DNA of 64,000 nucleotides from Iris pallida (GCA_029216955.1 JANAVB010002199.1:14879417-14943416); one strand, 5' to 3'. Counted from the stretch's first letter, positions 33,171 to 45,800 are shown. Notes: generated by a model not told the origin, from the letters alone. Translations and numbers: made by a program.

Positions 33171-33180
33171 TATTTATAGG
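33171..33180 (-). promoter_or_regulatory. TATA box of the antisense gene
   Basis: CCTATAAATA on the minus strand, 96 bp upstream of the ATG at 33075. The leader between them is CT-rich and contains AAACCCTAAC, as in many plant 5' UTRs. It is independent of the LTR promoters. Confidence 0.75.
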
Positions 33181-33432
33181 GCTTGGTCGCACGCGTGAAC
33201 AGATGACGTGTGATCTCAGCCGTCGCCTCGGGTTCTGTGCAAGGATAGCAGCAAATAAAACCAAAAGATCATCATTAATCTTTTCGGTTACCGAGGCACC
33301 ATCATCATTAACTGAGAAGAGCATGCGCCCGAACAGGCATGCGCCCAGAAATCATGCGCCCTGAACTCCATGCTTCTTATTCAAAGTATTCCAAAACTTA
33401 TTCAAAAGTTTTGAAAACTTTGAAGGGGGTCT
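33181..33432 (+). other. Tat internal 3' end with polypurine tract
   Basis: Non-coding. CATGCGCC-type words cluster at 33325-33375. The polypurine tract TTGAAGGGGG lies at about 33419-33429, just before the 3' LTR at 33433. Confidence 0.75.
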
Positions 33433-35655
33433 TGTAGAAGCATAGAATTTCACAACCAGAAAGACCATGCGCCAGACACTACATGCGCCAGGACTCGCAC
33501 AGAACACTTCACAGCAAAGTCAATAACCATGGACATTTGAAGAAGGACTTTTTATTTATATATAAAAGTCTATTACATGTCTAGAAAAGGTTGTGCAAAG
33601 GAGAATTTCTACAAAGGAAAGATCCTAAGTCTACAGCCAGCGGCCACCATGCGCCTCCAGTTAGGCGCAGCAGTCATCATGCGCTGCCAGTCACCATGCG
33701 CTGTCAGTCAGGCACAGCAGACATCATGCGCCTCCAACCAGGCGCATCCCACCATATCTTCAGCAGCTCAGTCATGTGCATCCAGCTCAGATGTGTGCAT
33801 CCCTTCAGCAGCCCAGCTGTGCGCATCCTTTCAGCCAAATTCTTCCAGCCAGGCTCACTTGGCCGAGCAGAGCCCAGTTATGTGCCACTCTTCCAGCCAG
33901 GCTCACCTAATAAGTGCTTCGCCAAGCAAAGCATTTAACCCTCTGGCTGGAACCAAGGAAGAGAAGAGCACCGCAAATGCTGTGGCCAGGGAAGGCTTCG
34001 AAAGAGCCTCCAAAGCCGAAGGAAGACCGTGATCGAAACTGCGGCTAAAGGAGCAGCTTTCAACACGATCAAAGTGGGGAAACTCCACTTTGAAGGAAGA
34101 GAGAGCCTAGCACCGCCATTCCGATCTACGGCTCTTCCGAAATAACGGGGACAAGGCCCGAGCATCCCTATCTTTGGATGCAATAGGCACCTTCCGCCTG
34201 CCTCGGAAGCCCTCGACTCCGTCTTTTGGATGTAACAGTCACCTTCAAGAGCATCGAAGACAACACAGCGTCTCATCTTCACCCTCGGGAGCACTTCGTC
34301 AATAGAATGCACCCGCATGTTCAAGTTTATGTTGGAAGTACGTGAGGGAATGAGAAGCAAATCTTCTCTCCATGCCACTATTTATAGGCCGGGCAGATCA
34401 AACCCACGCGCCAAGTGGATGGCCCTCCGAATTCCGTACAATGAATTTACATTAAATGGATGAACCGGACGCCTCGAATTCAGCCAAACGGCTATTTATA
34501 GCACTCGAAGAGCGAGATAGCCGCATCATTAAAAGACATGTCCGATGTGCCAGCCAGACATCGCATCACACGGACGCGCCCTTCGGCATCAGGCGCATCA
34601 CACAGACGCGCCCTACAGTACTCGGCGCATTACAGAGGGTGCGCCCTCACACATCCCCATACCGAGTGGAACGCCAACCGACGTGCCCACTCAGCTGTCC
34701 ATCGAACGTCACCAACATTAAATACTGAACTGACAGAGTTGGCAGCACGCCTCCCAAAAGTCTGAACAGTTGACAGCTTTATTCAGAAAACGAAGCGTCG
34801 ACAACGTCAGCATCATCATGACTTTATTTCGACGGCTACTGCCACGTGGCCACTCCACCATCAGCATGCGCCTCTACGGCCATGCGTCCAAATCAGTATG
34901 CGCCTCAAAAGCCATGCGCCTCGGACTGCTCTCTGATCCCGAAAGACAGAAGGAAAGTCACCTGCATGCGCCTCAAAAGCCATACGCCCCAAATGGTTTG
35001 TAACTCCTAAAGGTTATGAGCCGCAGCCTCCTCCTGCGCCCAATCCAAGGCGCAGCTCACCAGATCACTTCTCTCCACCAAATCCGAGATCTTCGAACCA
35101 TGAGTCGACGACACGTGTCTTTTGACTCAACTCATCCAAGATTTCAGCAACGGAAAGATCTTCTCTCTGCTACGTGCCGGCTCACAACAGCAGTATGAAG
35201 AGTTCTTCCCCTCGATCAGGGCGCAGCATCCGTGCGCCTCCATCAGCAACCTCCACGTGGCATCCCCACACCGGCGCATCCTGCATGCGCGCATGAGCAG
35301 CCAGCCTGCAAAACTATAAATAGAAGGATCATCTCCTTCACACAGGACAGAGACTCAGAACAGAAGACTCACAACACAGAGAGAATCGACAACAGAGAAT
35401 CACCGAGAGGCAGTTCTAGACACTCAACGTCTTCCTCCTCTCAGCAAGCTCCAGCACCCAGAGCAATCAACACCTTCAGAGAACCGATAACCGTCGTCAG
35501 CCGGTCAACGGAGTCAACGCATTACCACTCGCTCCATTGGCACTAAGGACCCAGCTTAAACAAAAGTGTACTCCTAGGACTACATCTAAGTCCTATATTG
35601 TATCACTGTTCTGTTTGTATTAAGATTTCAATCAAAACAATTTTAATGGCAAACA
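33433..35655 (+). mobile_element. Tat element 3' LTR
   Basis: 2223 bp, collinear with the 5' LTR without length change. A minus-strand frame of 147 codons (34378-33935) is open here but stopped earlier in the 5' LTR copy, which argues against it being a real gene. The TATA box is at 35313-35323. Confidence 0.93.
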
Positions 35656-35660
35656 AGGTC
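35656..35660 (+). repeat. Target site duplication of the Tat element (right)
   Basis: AGGTC, identical to 17234-17238. Confidence 0.95.
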
Positions 35661-38075
35661 AAACTAGGTCATGTCCTAACCCAGCAAGTCTTACTAGGCC
35701 TAACCAAGACTATCCTAGCAAGCACACATCAATACAAGGCTATACAAGCCAACATACATCCAACTCTATATAGCATGCAATTATTCAATACTCAAATAGG
35801 CAAGAATTCACATTGGATATACACTAGGTAATCTATTACTATAAGCTATATATGTCTACACATATATACACATGCATATATTGGTATTCAACATTAGGTC
35901 TATAATCATGGCATTTCAAATGGTTATATAAACTTATATATTACAACACAATATGCTAACATATATATAATATACATACATAGCTAAGTTAACTATATTC
36001 ATAATTACTTATTTAAGAGGCTATGTGTGTGTATGTGAACATGGCAAAGGGGCAAGTGAGGGTTAAATGGGCATACATAGTGTATACATATCAAAGAGTG
36101 TCAAAGTGTAAGTGAACAATGTGTCAAGTGTGATAGTGTCAACATAGTGTAAGGGGGTACATGAGGTAATATAGGATTTATGTTAACATAGAACATTACA
36201 TCTCATTAACTTGTATATTGCATACATTACATCTATTATTACATTACATTCATGCTTGCATTCATTCATCATTCATTTATTCTCTTGCACCACTATATGC
36301 ACCATACATTACATACTATGGAACCTACATATTCATTACAAGCCATACTTATACATGCTTACATTAGATAGGATACTTACACCTCATACATCATTTATTT
36401 AACCATTTACTCATGCTTGCATTCTCTATTTAATTACATAATGTATATACATTAACATGGGTTAAAATCAAATAGAACATTATATTACACACAAGGGTAC
36501 ACAAAATACATATGCCGAATAGTAACTTCTACTAATAATCAATATTGTACCATCTCAGTATGAAATAAAATCTAGGATTAAAGTATGTTATAGATCTATG
36601 TGTTAGCTTTCCGAAACTTCAAACGGATCGCGTTTTCATTTTCGGAAACTCCCGGAATCGCAAAAACACCGAGAACGCGTTTGTCCTTCGTACAGCTGAC
36701 ACTCAAATAATTCTCCAGAAAGTTACAGAAAGAATTAGGCCTATTAATATATGTTTTTGGAAAGCTAACTTCAATACGCTTCTTTAAAAAAAACGGAAGA
36801 TTAAACCGAGCTTTGAGCTAGAAGTTATGATATTTCTAAGTTAGGGCTGAAATTAAAAACGTGGATAAAAATTATGACGGATTTAGGTAGTTTGAGACAA
36901 AAGAACACAAGTATATAACATAATATATCAAGAACTCACTCTCTACACTAATATATATATATGAGACACTATAGAACACATCTTCAATACAAAAATATGA
37001 GATTAAACATGTAATAATTCATTCATACATAATAACAACACATAGTATGTCCAAATTTGGGATTTTCCCACATGGACACAACCACAACACAAATGACACT
37101 CCTATGACCTCCAAATGGACACGAAATGGACACAAATGGAGATACAACCATGGGGGTCATTCCTATGGGTTCAAAATAGACCTATATGCATGAGGAAATG
37201 AAAAGGAGAAGGGATTTATACCTCCCGGTAGATCGAATCGAAGAAAAGCCTTTCCGGAGCGACACCGACACGTAGAGATTCCAAAAGGACACGAACGAGC
37301 TCCGAATCCTCCCAAACTTGGGTAGCTTCCTTCTTGGCTAGAATGGAGAAGGAAAGAAGAAGATTTGGTGGTGAAATAGAAGGATTTGGTGGAGAAATTG
37401 CTAGGGATTGCTCTCTAGGAATTTGGGGAAGAACAAGAGAGAGAGTGTGGATGAGAATAATGAAATGAACTTGAGCCTATCCTCTCCCAAAGTGGCTGGC
37501 CATATGGGGCTATTTGTCCTATTATGGTAAGGTCCAAAATGCCCCCACGAACCTATTCTATTAGTATTAGGAAAGGGCTAATTGGTTGGGGCTAAATTAG
37601 TCATTCTAAAGTCTCTAATCACACTAACCTTATCCATAATAATTAGTCTAACCTCTAACTAAAATATTTCTATCATGTGAACTAAAATTAATATCATGTG
37701 GGCTATGCCTAACTAGTGTGTGGGTCATACTAGAGTCAAACTACCCCCGGGTTCCCGTTTCAAGTCGGATTGAGTTGAAATTCGAACCCGACTCAAATAA
37801 TCCCAAAACAATATCATAAATAATAAAATAAATTTCAAAAATATTTCAAAAATACAAAATGACAAAATACCCATGTTCCTGAAAATTGGGGGTGATAAAT
37901 TCCTCGAAATTAAAACCAAACAATAGTAAAATGTCAAAATCATAAGTCATAATTTTAAATAGTTTAAAAATGATTAAAAATCACCAAAAATTATAATATG
38001 AAATAATAATCAATAAATAATAATTATAATTATAAAATTTTAAAATTACCCTTATCTGGAAAACTGGGTGTTACA
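35661..38075 (-). mobile_element. Tekay-like 5' LTR, part 2
   Basis: It continues the LTR interrupted by the Tat element and ends GGGTGTTACA at 38075, the minus-strand LTR start. The last 538 bp match 13286-13816. At about 36600-36850 are blocks around AGCTTTCCGAAAC and GGAAAGCTAAC that I associate with Tekay LTRs. A CT-rich leader-like stretch on the minus strand lies near 37300-37450. AT-rich, with no coding sequence. Confidence 0.65.
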
Positions 38076-39509
38076 GAAACCTTGGGCCAGGGACCGATCC
38101 GGCCTAGGAAGAACAGATTATAGCCGAGCTGGGTAATAGACAATTGGTAGTACGGGGACTTGCATCGGAGATCGCTACTTGCGGTACAAGGATCCCGTTT
38201 GCCAGGCTATGTCCACAATGGCTAGTCAATGGTAGTGACCATTCATATAGATGTGTCGACACGGGCGACAATCCGCGTGTGTGTGCCTTTGGATTGAGTT
38301 GAGTTGAATGTGTATGCAGTTAGAAGACACAATGTCTGGGCCTAAGATTTGGCTATAACGAAGGCGGCGTGCTTCGGCACGAGATGTGGCGTCGAGTGAT
38401 AAGTTGTTGGCATAGAGTTGCATGAGTTAGGCTTGAGCTGTTGCGAGTTAAGTCGAGAAGGACCGTAGGGCAAGTTGTGTTAAGTTCCGTTGAGTTGCTG
38501 GGCATGACCTCGAAATATGAGGAACGGCCGCGTTGTCACAACCCAAGTGTAGGCGAGACTAAGCAAGGAGGTGCTGCCTCGGAGATATTGAAGCACGAAT
38601 CGAGTTAGGATACGACAGAGTCGTTACGTCCCAGAGTTTGGCATAAAAGACAAGTATAAGTCGGTGCGTCGACAATACAAGCACGAGAAAGATCTAGAGG
38701 CAAGGAAATGGAGTCCTTCGTGTAGTTGCGTCTCTGATTATGGACGTAAGGCAAACACGACTTGATAGGTTAACGTTATTGGCACGAGAAGGGTCTAAGG
38801 CAAAAGTATGAGTTAACGTCGTTGTGCAAGCACGGGATGGTCCTTAGACACAAGTATGCAAGGCGTCGGTCCTAAAACTGATCCTAAGGCAAGACTAGGA
38901 AGACAATCGAAAGGGTTTGAAGCTGCACAAAGTAAATGAACGTGTCGGTTTTGTATGGGTGGGCGAGAAGCTCACTCCACCAGTACAGTTGAGTACTGAC
39001 ACCCACACAGTGATCATGTGCAGGCACAGGTAGAAGCTCGTAGCGCAAAGCTCGCTTGGATGCGTCGAGGCACGGAGTTCCTTGGCGATTCGAAGTGTGC
39101 GGCCGCGTGGACTGAAGACTTATACAGGACATAATGTATGGACATCGCCTTCCGAAGCTTCCGTTGGATTCAAGTATTGTATCGAGAGATGAGAGAGAGA
39201 GAGCAGAGTGACTTGTAAATGAGAGAAAAGTGAGCACGAGAGACTTGTAATTTGGCCTTGCGCCCACAAATGTAATCTTATATCCAAAATCAATAAAGAG
39301 ATTCTTTTGAGTTACTTGTGTTCATATGTGCTTGTTCTAAATTTCTGCTGCAATGATTCAATGTTTCTGTTTGGGACTTCTGTGCGACGACCCCGTCGTC
39401 GCCGCTGTAATCGGCCGTTATGGAACCTGCCTTGCATGAGCGCAATCTGGGATTGTGCAGCATCACGCCTTAGCGAGGACGATCGCTCCTACGGGAGCGG
39501 GGCGTGACA
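38076..39509 (+). mobile_element. Element E 5' LTR, right fragment
   Basis: It matches 42931-44362 of the 3' LTR closely and ends GGGGCGTGACA. AATAAAG lies at about 39291. The end carries the CGCTCC-TACG-GGAGCG stem-loop at 39484-39499. The primer site follows 3 nt later. Confidence 0.88.
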
Positions 39510-41949
39510 TAGTGGTATCAGAGCACGGCTTTACGTCCTTGGACTTCACGTCGAATTTTTCAGTTTTGAAAGCTCGTCGTTGGAAGATAATTGTGCGCTC
39601 TCTCTCGAATGTCCCTCGGCATGTCCATACAATAATCGTATAAGCATTCAATCGAACGCATCGATAGGCAACGGCCTTTGTGCCGAACGGTGTCGAACAT
39701 GACTCTATAGAGAACACATGCTAAGTTAGCAAAGTCGCATGCATGCCCAAATAGTCCTACGTCAACATTGGCAAGTGAGCGTACAAACTCGGAATATAGT
39801 CCATACGGGACAGCTATGCACACGGCCTTTTGGCTAAGTTGTGTTTCGCGTCGCGCACCTCGACCCTTGGTGCAAACGAATCGCGAGCGATAACAAGTAT
39901 TGCTCGGTCGGGAACGGAGATACACTTAGAGTGTCTATCGATAGGAACGCTATCAGACTAAAGCTTAGGCGTACGCGGAAGATCGGTTTGGATTTTGAGG
40001 AGTAGTGCAAACGACTTAGCCCGTCGATACGACGGGAGCGATTACGCTAGAGATTCGTCGAACAAATCTGAAAGATGTCTTAGCGAATGACGCGAACGCG
40101 ATTGTAGGCTAGATCGAATGGCTCGAATCCGAGTGGTGTATAGATTTTCTTGGAAATCATTCGAGCGAAGATTGAGGATTAGAAATAATAACGAGTACGT
40201 CGGCGAGGCGATGCGATCGCGCAGAGCCTTAGAACGCGTCACGCTTAGTTGATAGTGACTTCGAATGTCCCGAATGAGCATCTCGTTAGGACAACTTGTG
40301 AACGGGCAATGCGTGTTAGAAGTGATTCAGAACGATAAATGAAATGAATGGTCTTGATCGAGAAAACTTAGAGGATTGCATGTCCGATTTCGGATTGATT
40401 CGAGTGAAATATGACTTGAGTTCGAATAACGATCTTGAAACGAGCTTGAGGAAGAGCGACTGAACTTGATCTTGAATATCGAGGAATGTGGTATATCCAG
40501 TTCGGACAATAGCATCAGTCGTACGATTCGAAATTGGTTGTAAAGGAAGATCGTCAGGTTACACATATCGTCGATGGTATTGAGGCGTATCAAAGATCGA
40601 TATGCGATAACTCGGGGGTACTCGGACTCGACTAATAACGATGTACAAATGTTATTGCTCCGACGGATGCTATACTCGGGATATCAAAACGTGTCGAAGA
40701 AAGGATAAAACTTGGCTCGAGGATTTTCTGGTTGAATGAATGACGGTCGGACTATCAAATTGAAATCTTGGCTTGGATGAAAATAAAATGTTTGGATTTG
40801 CTTCGTCGATAACCATAACTTCGACATTCTTGTCTTATGTGAGCGCAACTCCAGCCTCGCACATGCGTCGTGCCGATTTGAGACGATCACTCCGCGTGAG
40901 CGCTGGTATGGTGATTCATACAGCGGGGGTGATTGACCTAGCTTGGCGTGACAATTTGTGTGCTTCGATTTGTGGTTTGACGCGAAGGTGACTCGAGAAT
41001 GGATTTGTGTGCTTGAAGAATCGAACTTGAGGATTGAGTAGGTTCAATCCGCGTATCGAAAATGAGTTAGTCTAAACTCAAACAAGAGTTACGCCCCGAT
41101 GAGAATGATTATTCCGCGGGTGCGTTGCATGGTGATTCATGAACCACCATGGATAATCGGACTCACGTGAGATTGGGGTGCAACGTATTATCGAGCTAGA
41201 TGACCTCGTGATCGAATACATGAATTGGTTAGAATTGGTGATTTGAATGGATTCGAATACGCGCAACGAATGCGCTGATGCGAATAGATGATCGTGCTCG
41301 ATGTTTAGAAATCTGAGTGACGCGAGCTTAGATAGAAAATCTCGTACTACCGACCTTGGTTTGACCCTAGGATTGGGGTCAGTGTTGGCATTATTGTTGG
41401 GAAACTATGATTCCAATCCTGACATTGACTTAGCCTCGTAAAGATTGGCCTAGCGGTTAGGCGAAACGCCACTGTTGCAAGAGTTATCAATCCAAGAATT
41501 GATCTTGAGGATTGGTTTGAATGGATAGCATGAATCACGAACGTAGGAAACCCTGCTCACGAGACTCGGCTGACATACATATATTTCAGGGATGCCTGGG
41601 TATGTGCACGAGGCGACTCGAGTAAGAATGACAAATTCTCTATCATGCGGCTTGGCTGAATGCATGTATTTTAGGGACGCTTGGAATGCGTGCATGATCC
41701 AGCCAAGTGATACAATGAGTTCAAGCAAGACTTGAAAGAATGGGAGTGTGTCGAGATCTTGAAATCATGTTAACAAAAAGAATGATAATAGTACGAGCGT
41801 GGCTCGGACTCAAGGAAACGCGTAGGCGTATCTCGATCGACTGTTATAGTCCCGTGTCTAGGCTCGATTAAGTCTTGGCCATAGAAATGGTAGGATGGCT
41901 TGCCTTCAGGAAAGTCTCGAGGACGAGACTTGTTCTGAGTGGTGTATGT
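39510..41949 (+). mobile_element. Element E internal region, non-coding
   Basis: About 2.4 kb without gag, protease, RT or integrase on either strand; open frames are short. Long stretches are nearly identical to the interior of element F, for example about 40565-40630 against 60045-60110 and about 41085-41155 against 60570-60640. Before the 3' LTR the words CTCGAGGACGAGACTTGTTCTGAGTGG look like the tail of a chromovirus pol and its polypurine zone. This is a non-autonomous (LARD-like) element. Confidence 0.8.
39513..39528 (+). other. Primer binding site of element E (initiator Met tRNA type)
   Basis: TGGTATCAGAGCACGG follows the LTR end. TGGTATCAGAGC is the standard complement of the 3' end of plant initiator tRNA-Met. 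Confidence 0.9.
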
Positions 41950-44362
41950 TGTAGTGCCCCGTCCCGCAAAGTCAATCGGAGGAATCGAAACGCCGACGGC
42001 GTTCGGACTTAGCCTTGCAACGGCTTGCTTGGAGATATCGCTCAGGTGGGGTAGTTTCGGTGAACTTGTCTCATCTTTGCCTTCACATAATAAATCGTGT
42101 TTTCAACTTGCACAAGTAGGCTTAATAATAAAAGAGACGAATCCACATAGCTAAGGGAATAATCCCGACGGGTCGAAATGAGTTAGAACATGGAAAACGT
42201 CCCACGGTCGGCTTAGAGTTGGTGCACGGCATGCTTTGAAAAATGACACTCGGTCCTTCGTCCCGTGGCTTGGGAGAAGAAAAGTTGGTCTTCGACACAA
42301 AACTATGAACTTGCCTAAGTCGTAGGCGTCGCCCCCATAAACGCTTGATAAAGCGTGCACGGTTCTACTGCGCAAGGCTTGGCATAGCCTTTGCTCGTCC
42401 CTCGGGTTAAGTTGTAGGCTTGAGTAAGTTAGGCAAAGTTATGCCGGTCGACCTAAGTCGTTTCAAGTGCTGTCCCCCTCATTCTGCGGTTGTCAAGTTA
42501 AATTGTCCCACGATCCCAAGGCCCGTCATATGAGGTATGACTTGGGCGATAGCGTTGCGTAGAACACGAGTCGGATTAAGGCACGAGCTACGGTTGGTTC
42601 AGTGGAAAGTTAGCCACGGTCTGTCGATACTTAAGGAAACACGTTATGTTCAAGTTAAGTTGGAAGGCTATGCACTAGCCGTTCCCTGAGTTCAATGAAT
42701 GTTAAGTCTAAGCGATAGTTAGTCGCCGAGAGAAAATATGTCGGGACTGTGGTTCTGTCGCCGAGGCAACCCTGGTTTGGGCTCTGCGAATGAAGTATGA
42801 AAAATGGAAAAAGTAAAGTGAAAGAACTAATTGATGATGATGAGACCATGCATTTATGTTAAGTCTAGAAGTTAGCGTAGGCGCGTGGTCATGGACAACT
42901 TGTCGACAAGGGCGATGGTTCTTCGGATCGGAAACCTTGGGCCAAGGACCGATCCGGCCTAGGAAGAACAGATTATAGCCGAGCTGGGTAATAGGCAATT
43001 GGTAGTACGGGGACTTGCTTCAGAGATCGCTACTTGCGGTGCAAGGATCCCGTTTGCCAGGCTATATCCACAATGGCTAGTCAATGCCAGTGACCATTCA
43101 TATAGATGTGTCTGCACGGGCGACAATCCGCGTGTGTGTGCCTTTAGATTGAGTTGAGTTGAATGTGTATGCAGTTAGAAGACACAATGTCTGGGCCTAA
43201 GATTTGGCTATAACGAAGGCGGCGTGCTTCGGCACGAGATGTGGCGTCGAATGATAAGTTGTTGGCATAGAGTTGCATGAGTTAGGCTTGAGCTGTTGCG
43301 AGTTAAGTCGAGAAGGGCCGTAGGGCAAGTTATGTTAAGTTACGTTGAGTTGCTGGGCACGACCTCGAAATATGAGGAACGGCCGTGTTGTCACAACCCA
43401 AGTGTAGGCAAGACTAAGCAAGAAGGCGCTGCCTCGGAGATATTGAAGCACGAATCGAGTTAGGGCACGACAGAGTCGTTACGTCCCAGAGTTTGGCATG
43501 AAAGACAAGTATAAGTCGGTGCGTCGACAATACAAGCACGAGAAAGGTCTAGAGGCAAGGAAATGGAGTCCTTCGTGTAGTTGCGTCTCTGATTATGGCC
43601 GTAAGGCAAACACGACTTGATTGGTTAACGTTATTGGCACGAGAAGGGTCTAAGGCAAAAGTATGAGTTAACGTCGTTGTGCAAGCACGGGATGGTCCTT
43701 AGACACAAGTATGCAAGGCGTCGGTCCTAAAACTGATCCTAAGGCAAGACTAGAAAGACAATCGAAAGGGTTTGAAGCTGCACAAATTAAATGAACGTGT
43801 CGGTTTTGTATGGGTGGGCGAGAAGCTCACTCCACCAGTACAGTTGAGTACTGACACCCACACAGTGTTCATGTACAGGCACAGGTAGAAGCTCGTGGCG
43901 CGAAGCTCGCTTGGATGCGTCGAGGCACGGAGTTCCTTGGCGATTCGAAGCGTGCGACCGCGTGGACTGAAGACTTATACAGGACATAATGTATGGACAT
44001 CGCCTTCCGAAGCTTCCGCTGGATTCAAGTATTGTATCGAGAGATGAGAGAGAGAGCAGAGTGACTTGTAAATGAGAGAAAAGTGAGCACGAGAGACTTG
44101 TAATTTGGCCTTGCGCCCACAAATGTAATCTTGTATCCAAAATCAATAAAGAGATTCTTTTGAGTTACTTGTGTTCATATGTGCTTGTTCTAAATTTCTG
44201 CTGCAATGATTCAATGTTTCTGCTTGGGACTTCTGTGCGACGATCCCGTCGCCGTCGCTGTAATCGGTCGTTATGGAACCTGCCTTGCACGAGCGCAATC
44301 TGGGCTCGTGCGACATCACACCTTAGCGAGGACGATCGCTCCTACGGGAGCGGGGCGTGACA
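41950..44362 (+). mobile_element. Element E 3' LTR
   Basis: 2413 bp, TGTAGTGCCCC to GGGGCGTGACA, uninterrupted. It shows what the 5' copy lost (42251-42930). Two stem-loops lie at the end: 44287-44311 (GCACGAGC with GCTCGTGC) and 44337-44352. Confidence 0.9.
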
Positions 44363-44367
44363 AGTGC
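44363..44367 (+). repeat. Target site duplication of element E (right)
   Basis: AGTGC, identical to 12980-12984. Confidence 0.9.
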
Positions 44368-44412
44368 TCAGTGGGCCGGCCATGGGATTTCTCAGTGGAT
44401 TGGAGAGGGGAG
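44368..44412 (+). pseudogene. PMD gene continuation after element E
   Basis: Joined across the AGTGC duplication, the frame carries on with QWAGHG-type units matching the repeats before 12984. After about 44412 the sequence is the reverse of the transposase frame, so the end of the PMD gene is lost at this fusion. Confidence 0.65.
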
Positions 44413-45800
44413 TGTTTCAATCTACATATTGATTTCAAATTTTGTTTAAAATGTTGAATACAAAAAAAATGAGGCGAATCTGGAAAAACAGCATGTACGA
44501 CATTTATCAATCCCTTTTGTTTATCTGATATAAAAGAAATTGTATTCCATGCATCAAAATACCTTTCAAAAGATGTTCTCAAACCGTTTAAAAACCAAGC
44601 CCAAGAATCATTGTTTTCACTCTCAGCAACAGCATAAGCAATTGGATATAATTGATAGTTAGGATCATGAGCACAAGCAATAAATAAAATACCTTTGTAT
44701 CTAGAGGAAAGAAAAGTAGCATCAGTACTAATCACAGGCAAACATCCTCGTAGAAATCCATCAATGCATGCCTTGAAACAAATAAAAATTCTTTGAAAGC
44801 TATTGTTTTCTGCTGTTTTTATAAAACATTGGCTACCTGGATTAGTCTCAATAATTCTAAAACCATACTCTTCAAGGCTACTATATGCATCAATATAACT
44901 ACCATTTATTTCAGATAGAGCAAGTTCTCTAGCTTTCCAAGCCTTACAATATTTAATATGTATTCGGTGTTCCCTAAATATGTCATTTACAACATGCGAT
45001 GGACTATACGACCGATTATCACGAATTTTATCAATGATTTTATTCTTAACCCATACAGTAGTAGCTAACGGATGACAACCAGTTGTAAGTCCACCTAAAC
45101 AAGAATGTATATTTTCTAACGTAGCAATGCAAAATCTTTCGCCTTTACCAATAACTTTAGCGTATACTCTCCAATGACAAGTTGAAGCTTTACATTTATA
45201 TACAATTCCACTAGCATTGTTCAAAGAAGCCGAACAAGTAAAATTATGTTTAATTGCTATATCACTAATAAAACTTCTAAATTTAGAACGATTCTCAAAT
45301 TCTTTTCCAATAAATAATTCAGGAATGCTAACATTATCAACAGAATCATCAAATTCATCATCTAAATTTTTAATTAAATCATCACTATTTTTATCATCGT
45401 TATTACCATCATCTACTACATGTTCTTCGTGAGTAAATGGAATAACTTGGTGAGAAGAACTAGCAGCAATATTCACATCTATATTAGAAGCTGGTATACT
45501 ACTTACACTATTAATTCTTGGTGGTGGTGGAGTGACATAAATACTAATATATGGTGATTGTACATTAACTTCAAGAATAAATTTCCATGCTTGTTCACTA
45601 TCTATATTTATACAATTTGATGCAAAAATATGTACTAATATAAATTCATATTCAATAGAATATTGTTCAATAATTAGATTACGTAAACTAAAAAAAGACA
45701 AATTTCTATCAATTAAAAGAACTTGAGTTAAACCTCCTTCGTAAGCTAACCTATTTAGTACACCTCCAAGCGAGCACAATATTGTTAGATTTCCATCCAT
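44413..45800 (-). pseudogene. MuDR/MURA-type transposase, C-terminally truncated
   Basis: The frame starts with the ATG at 45800 and is intact for about 460 codons. Residues about 1-90 form an N-terminal region with an alternating strand pattern. About 165-250 is a MuDR-type zinc DNA-binding domain (FIGKEFENRSKFRSF ... YKCKASTCHWRVYA ... LENIHSC). About 330-460 is the MULE transposase core, with the first catalytic Asp in STDATFL and a second in SDKQKGL, then a CIQHFKQNL zinc-like segment. The third acidic residue and the usual 200 or more C-terminal residues are missing, because the frame runs into the end of the PMD gene near 44412. The protein would have mobilised the MULE in the nucleus but is now dead. 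Confidence 0.85.

Larger units (their letters stand above)
17239..35655 (+). mobile_element. Complete Ty3/gypsy retrotransposon, Tat lineage, 18.4 kb
   Basis: Two LTRs of equal length (2223 bp) start TGTAGAAG, end AAACA and are flanked by AGGTC. The order is LTR, primer site, gag, protease, RT, RNase H, a second RNase H, integrase, hairpin array, an antisense gene, polypurine tract, LTR. The second, archaeal-type RNase H before integrase and extra genes after pol are typical of the Tat lineage (Tat, Ogre, Retand types). By eye the LTRs differ at roughly 45 sites, about 2 per cent and mostly transitions, so the insertion is recent, but gag-pol carries several lesions. It sits inside a Tekay-like LTR. 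Confidence 0.93.

Noticed and set aside
33935..34378. 147-codon minus-strand frame as a real gene
   Set aside because: The same frame is cut short in the 5' LTR copy and no domain or codon pattern supports it.
39513..39528. Possible tRNA gene fragments at the TGGTATCAGAGC sites
   Set aside because: They sit 2-3 nt after LTR ends and match only the tRNA 3' end, so they are primer binding sites.
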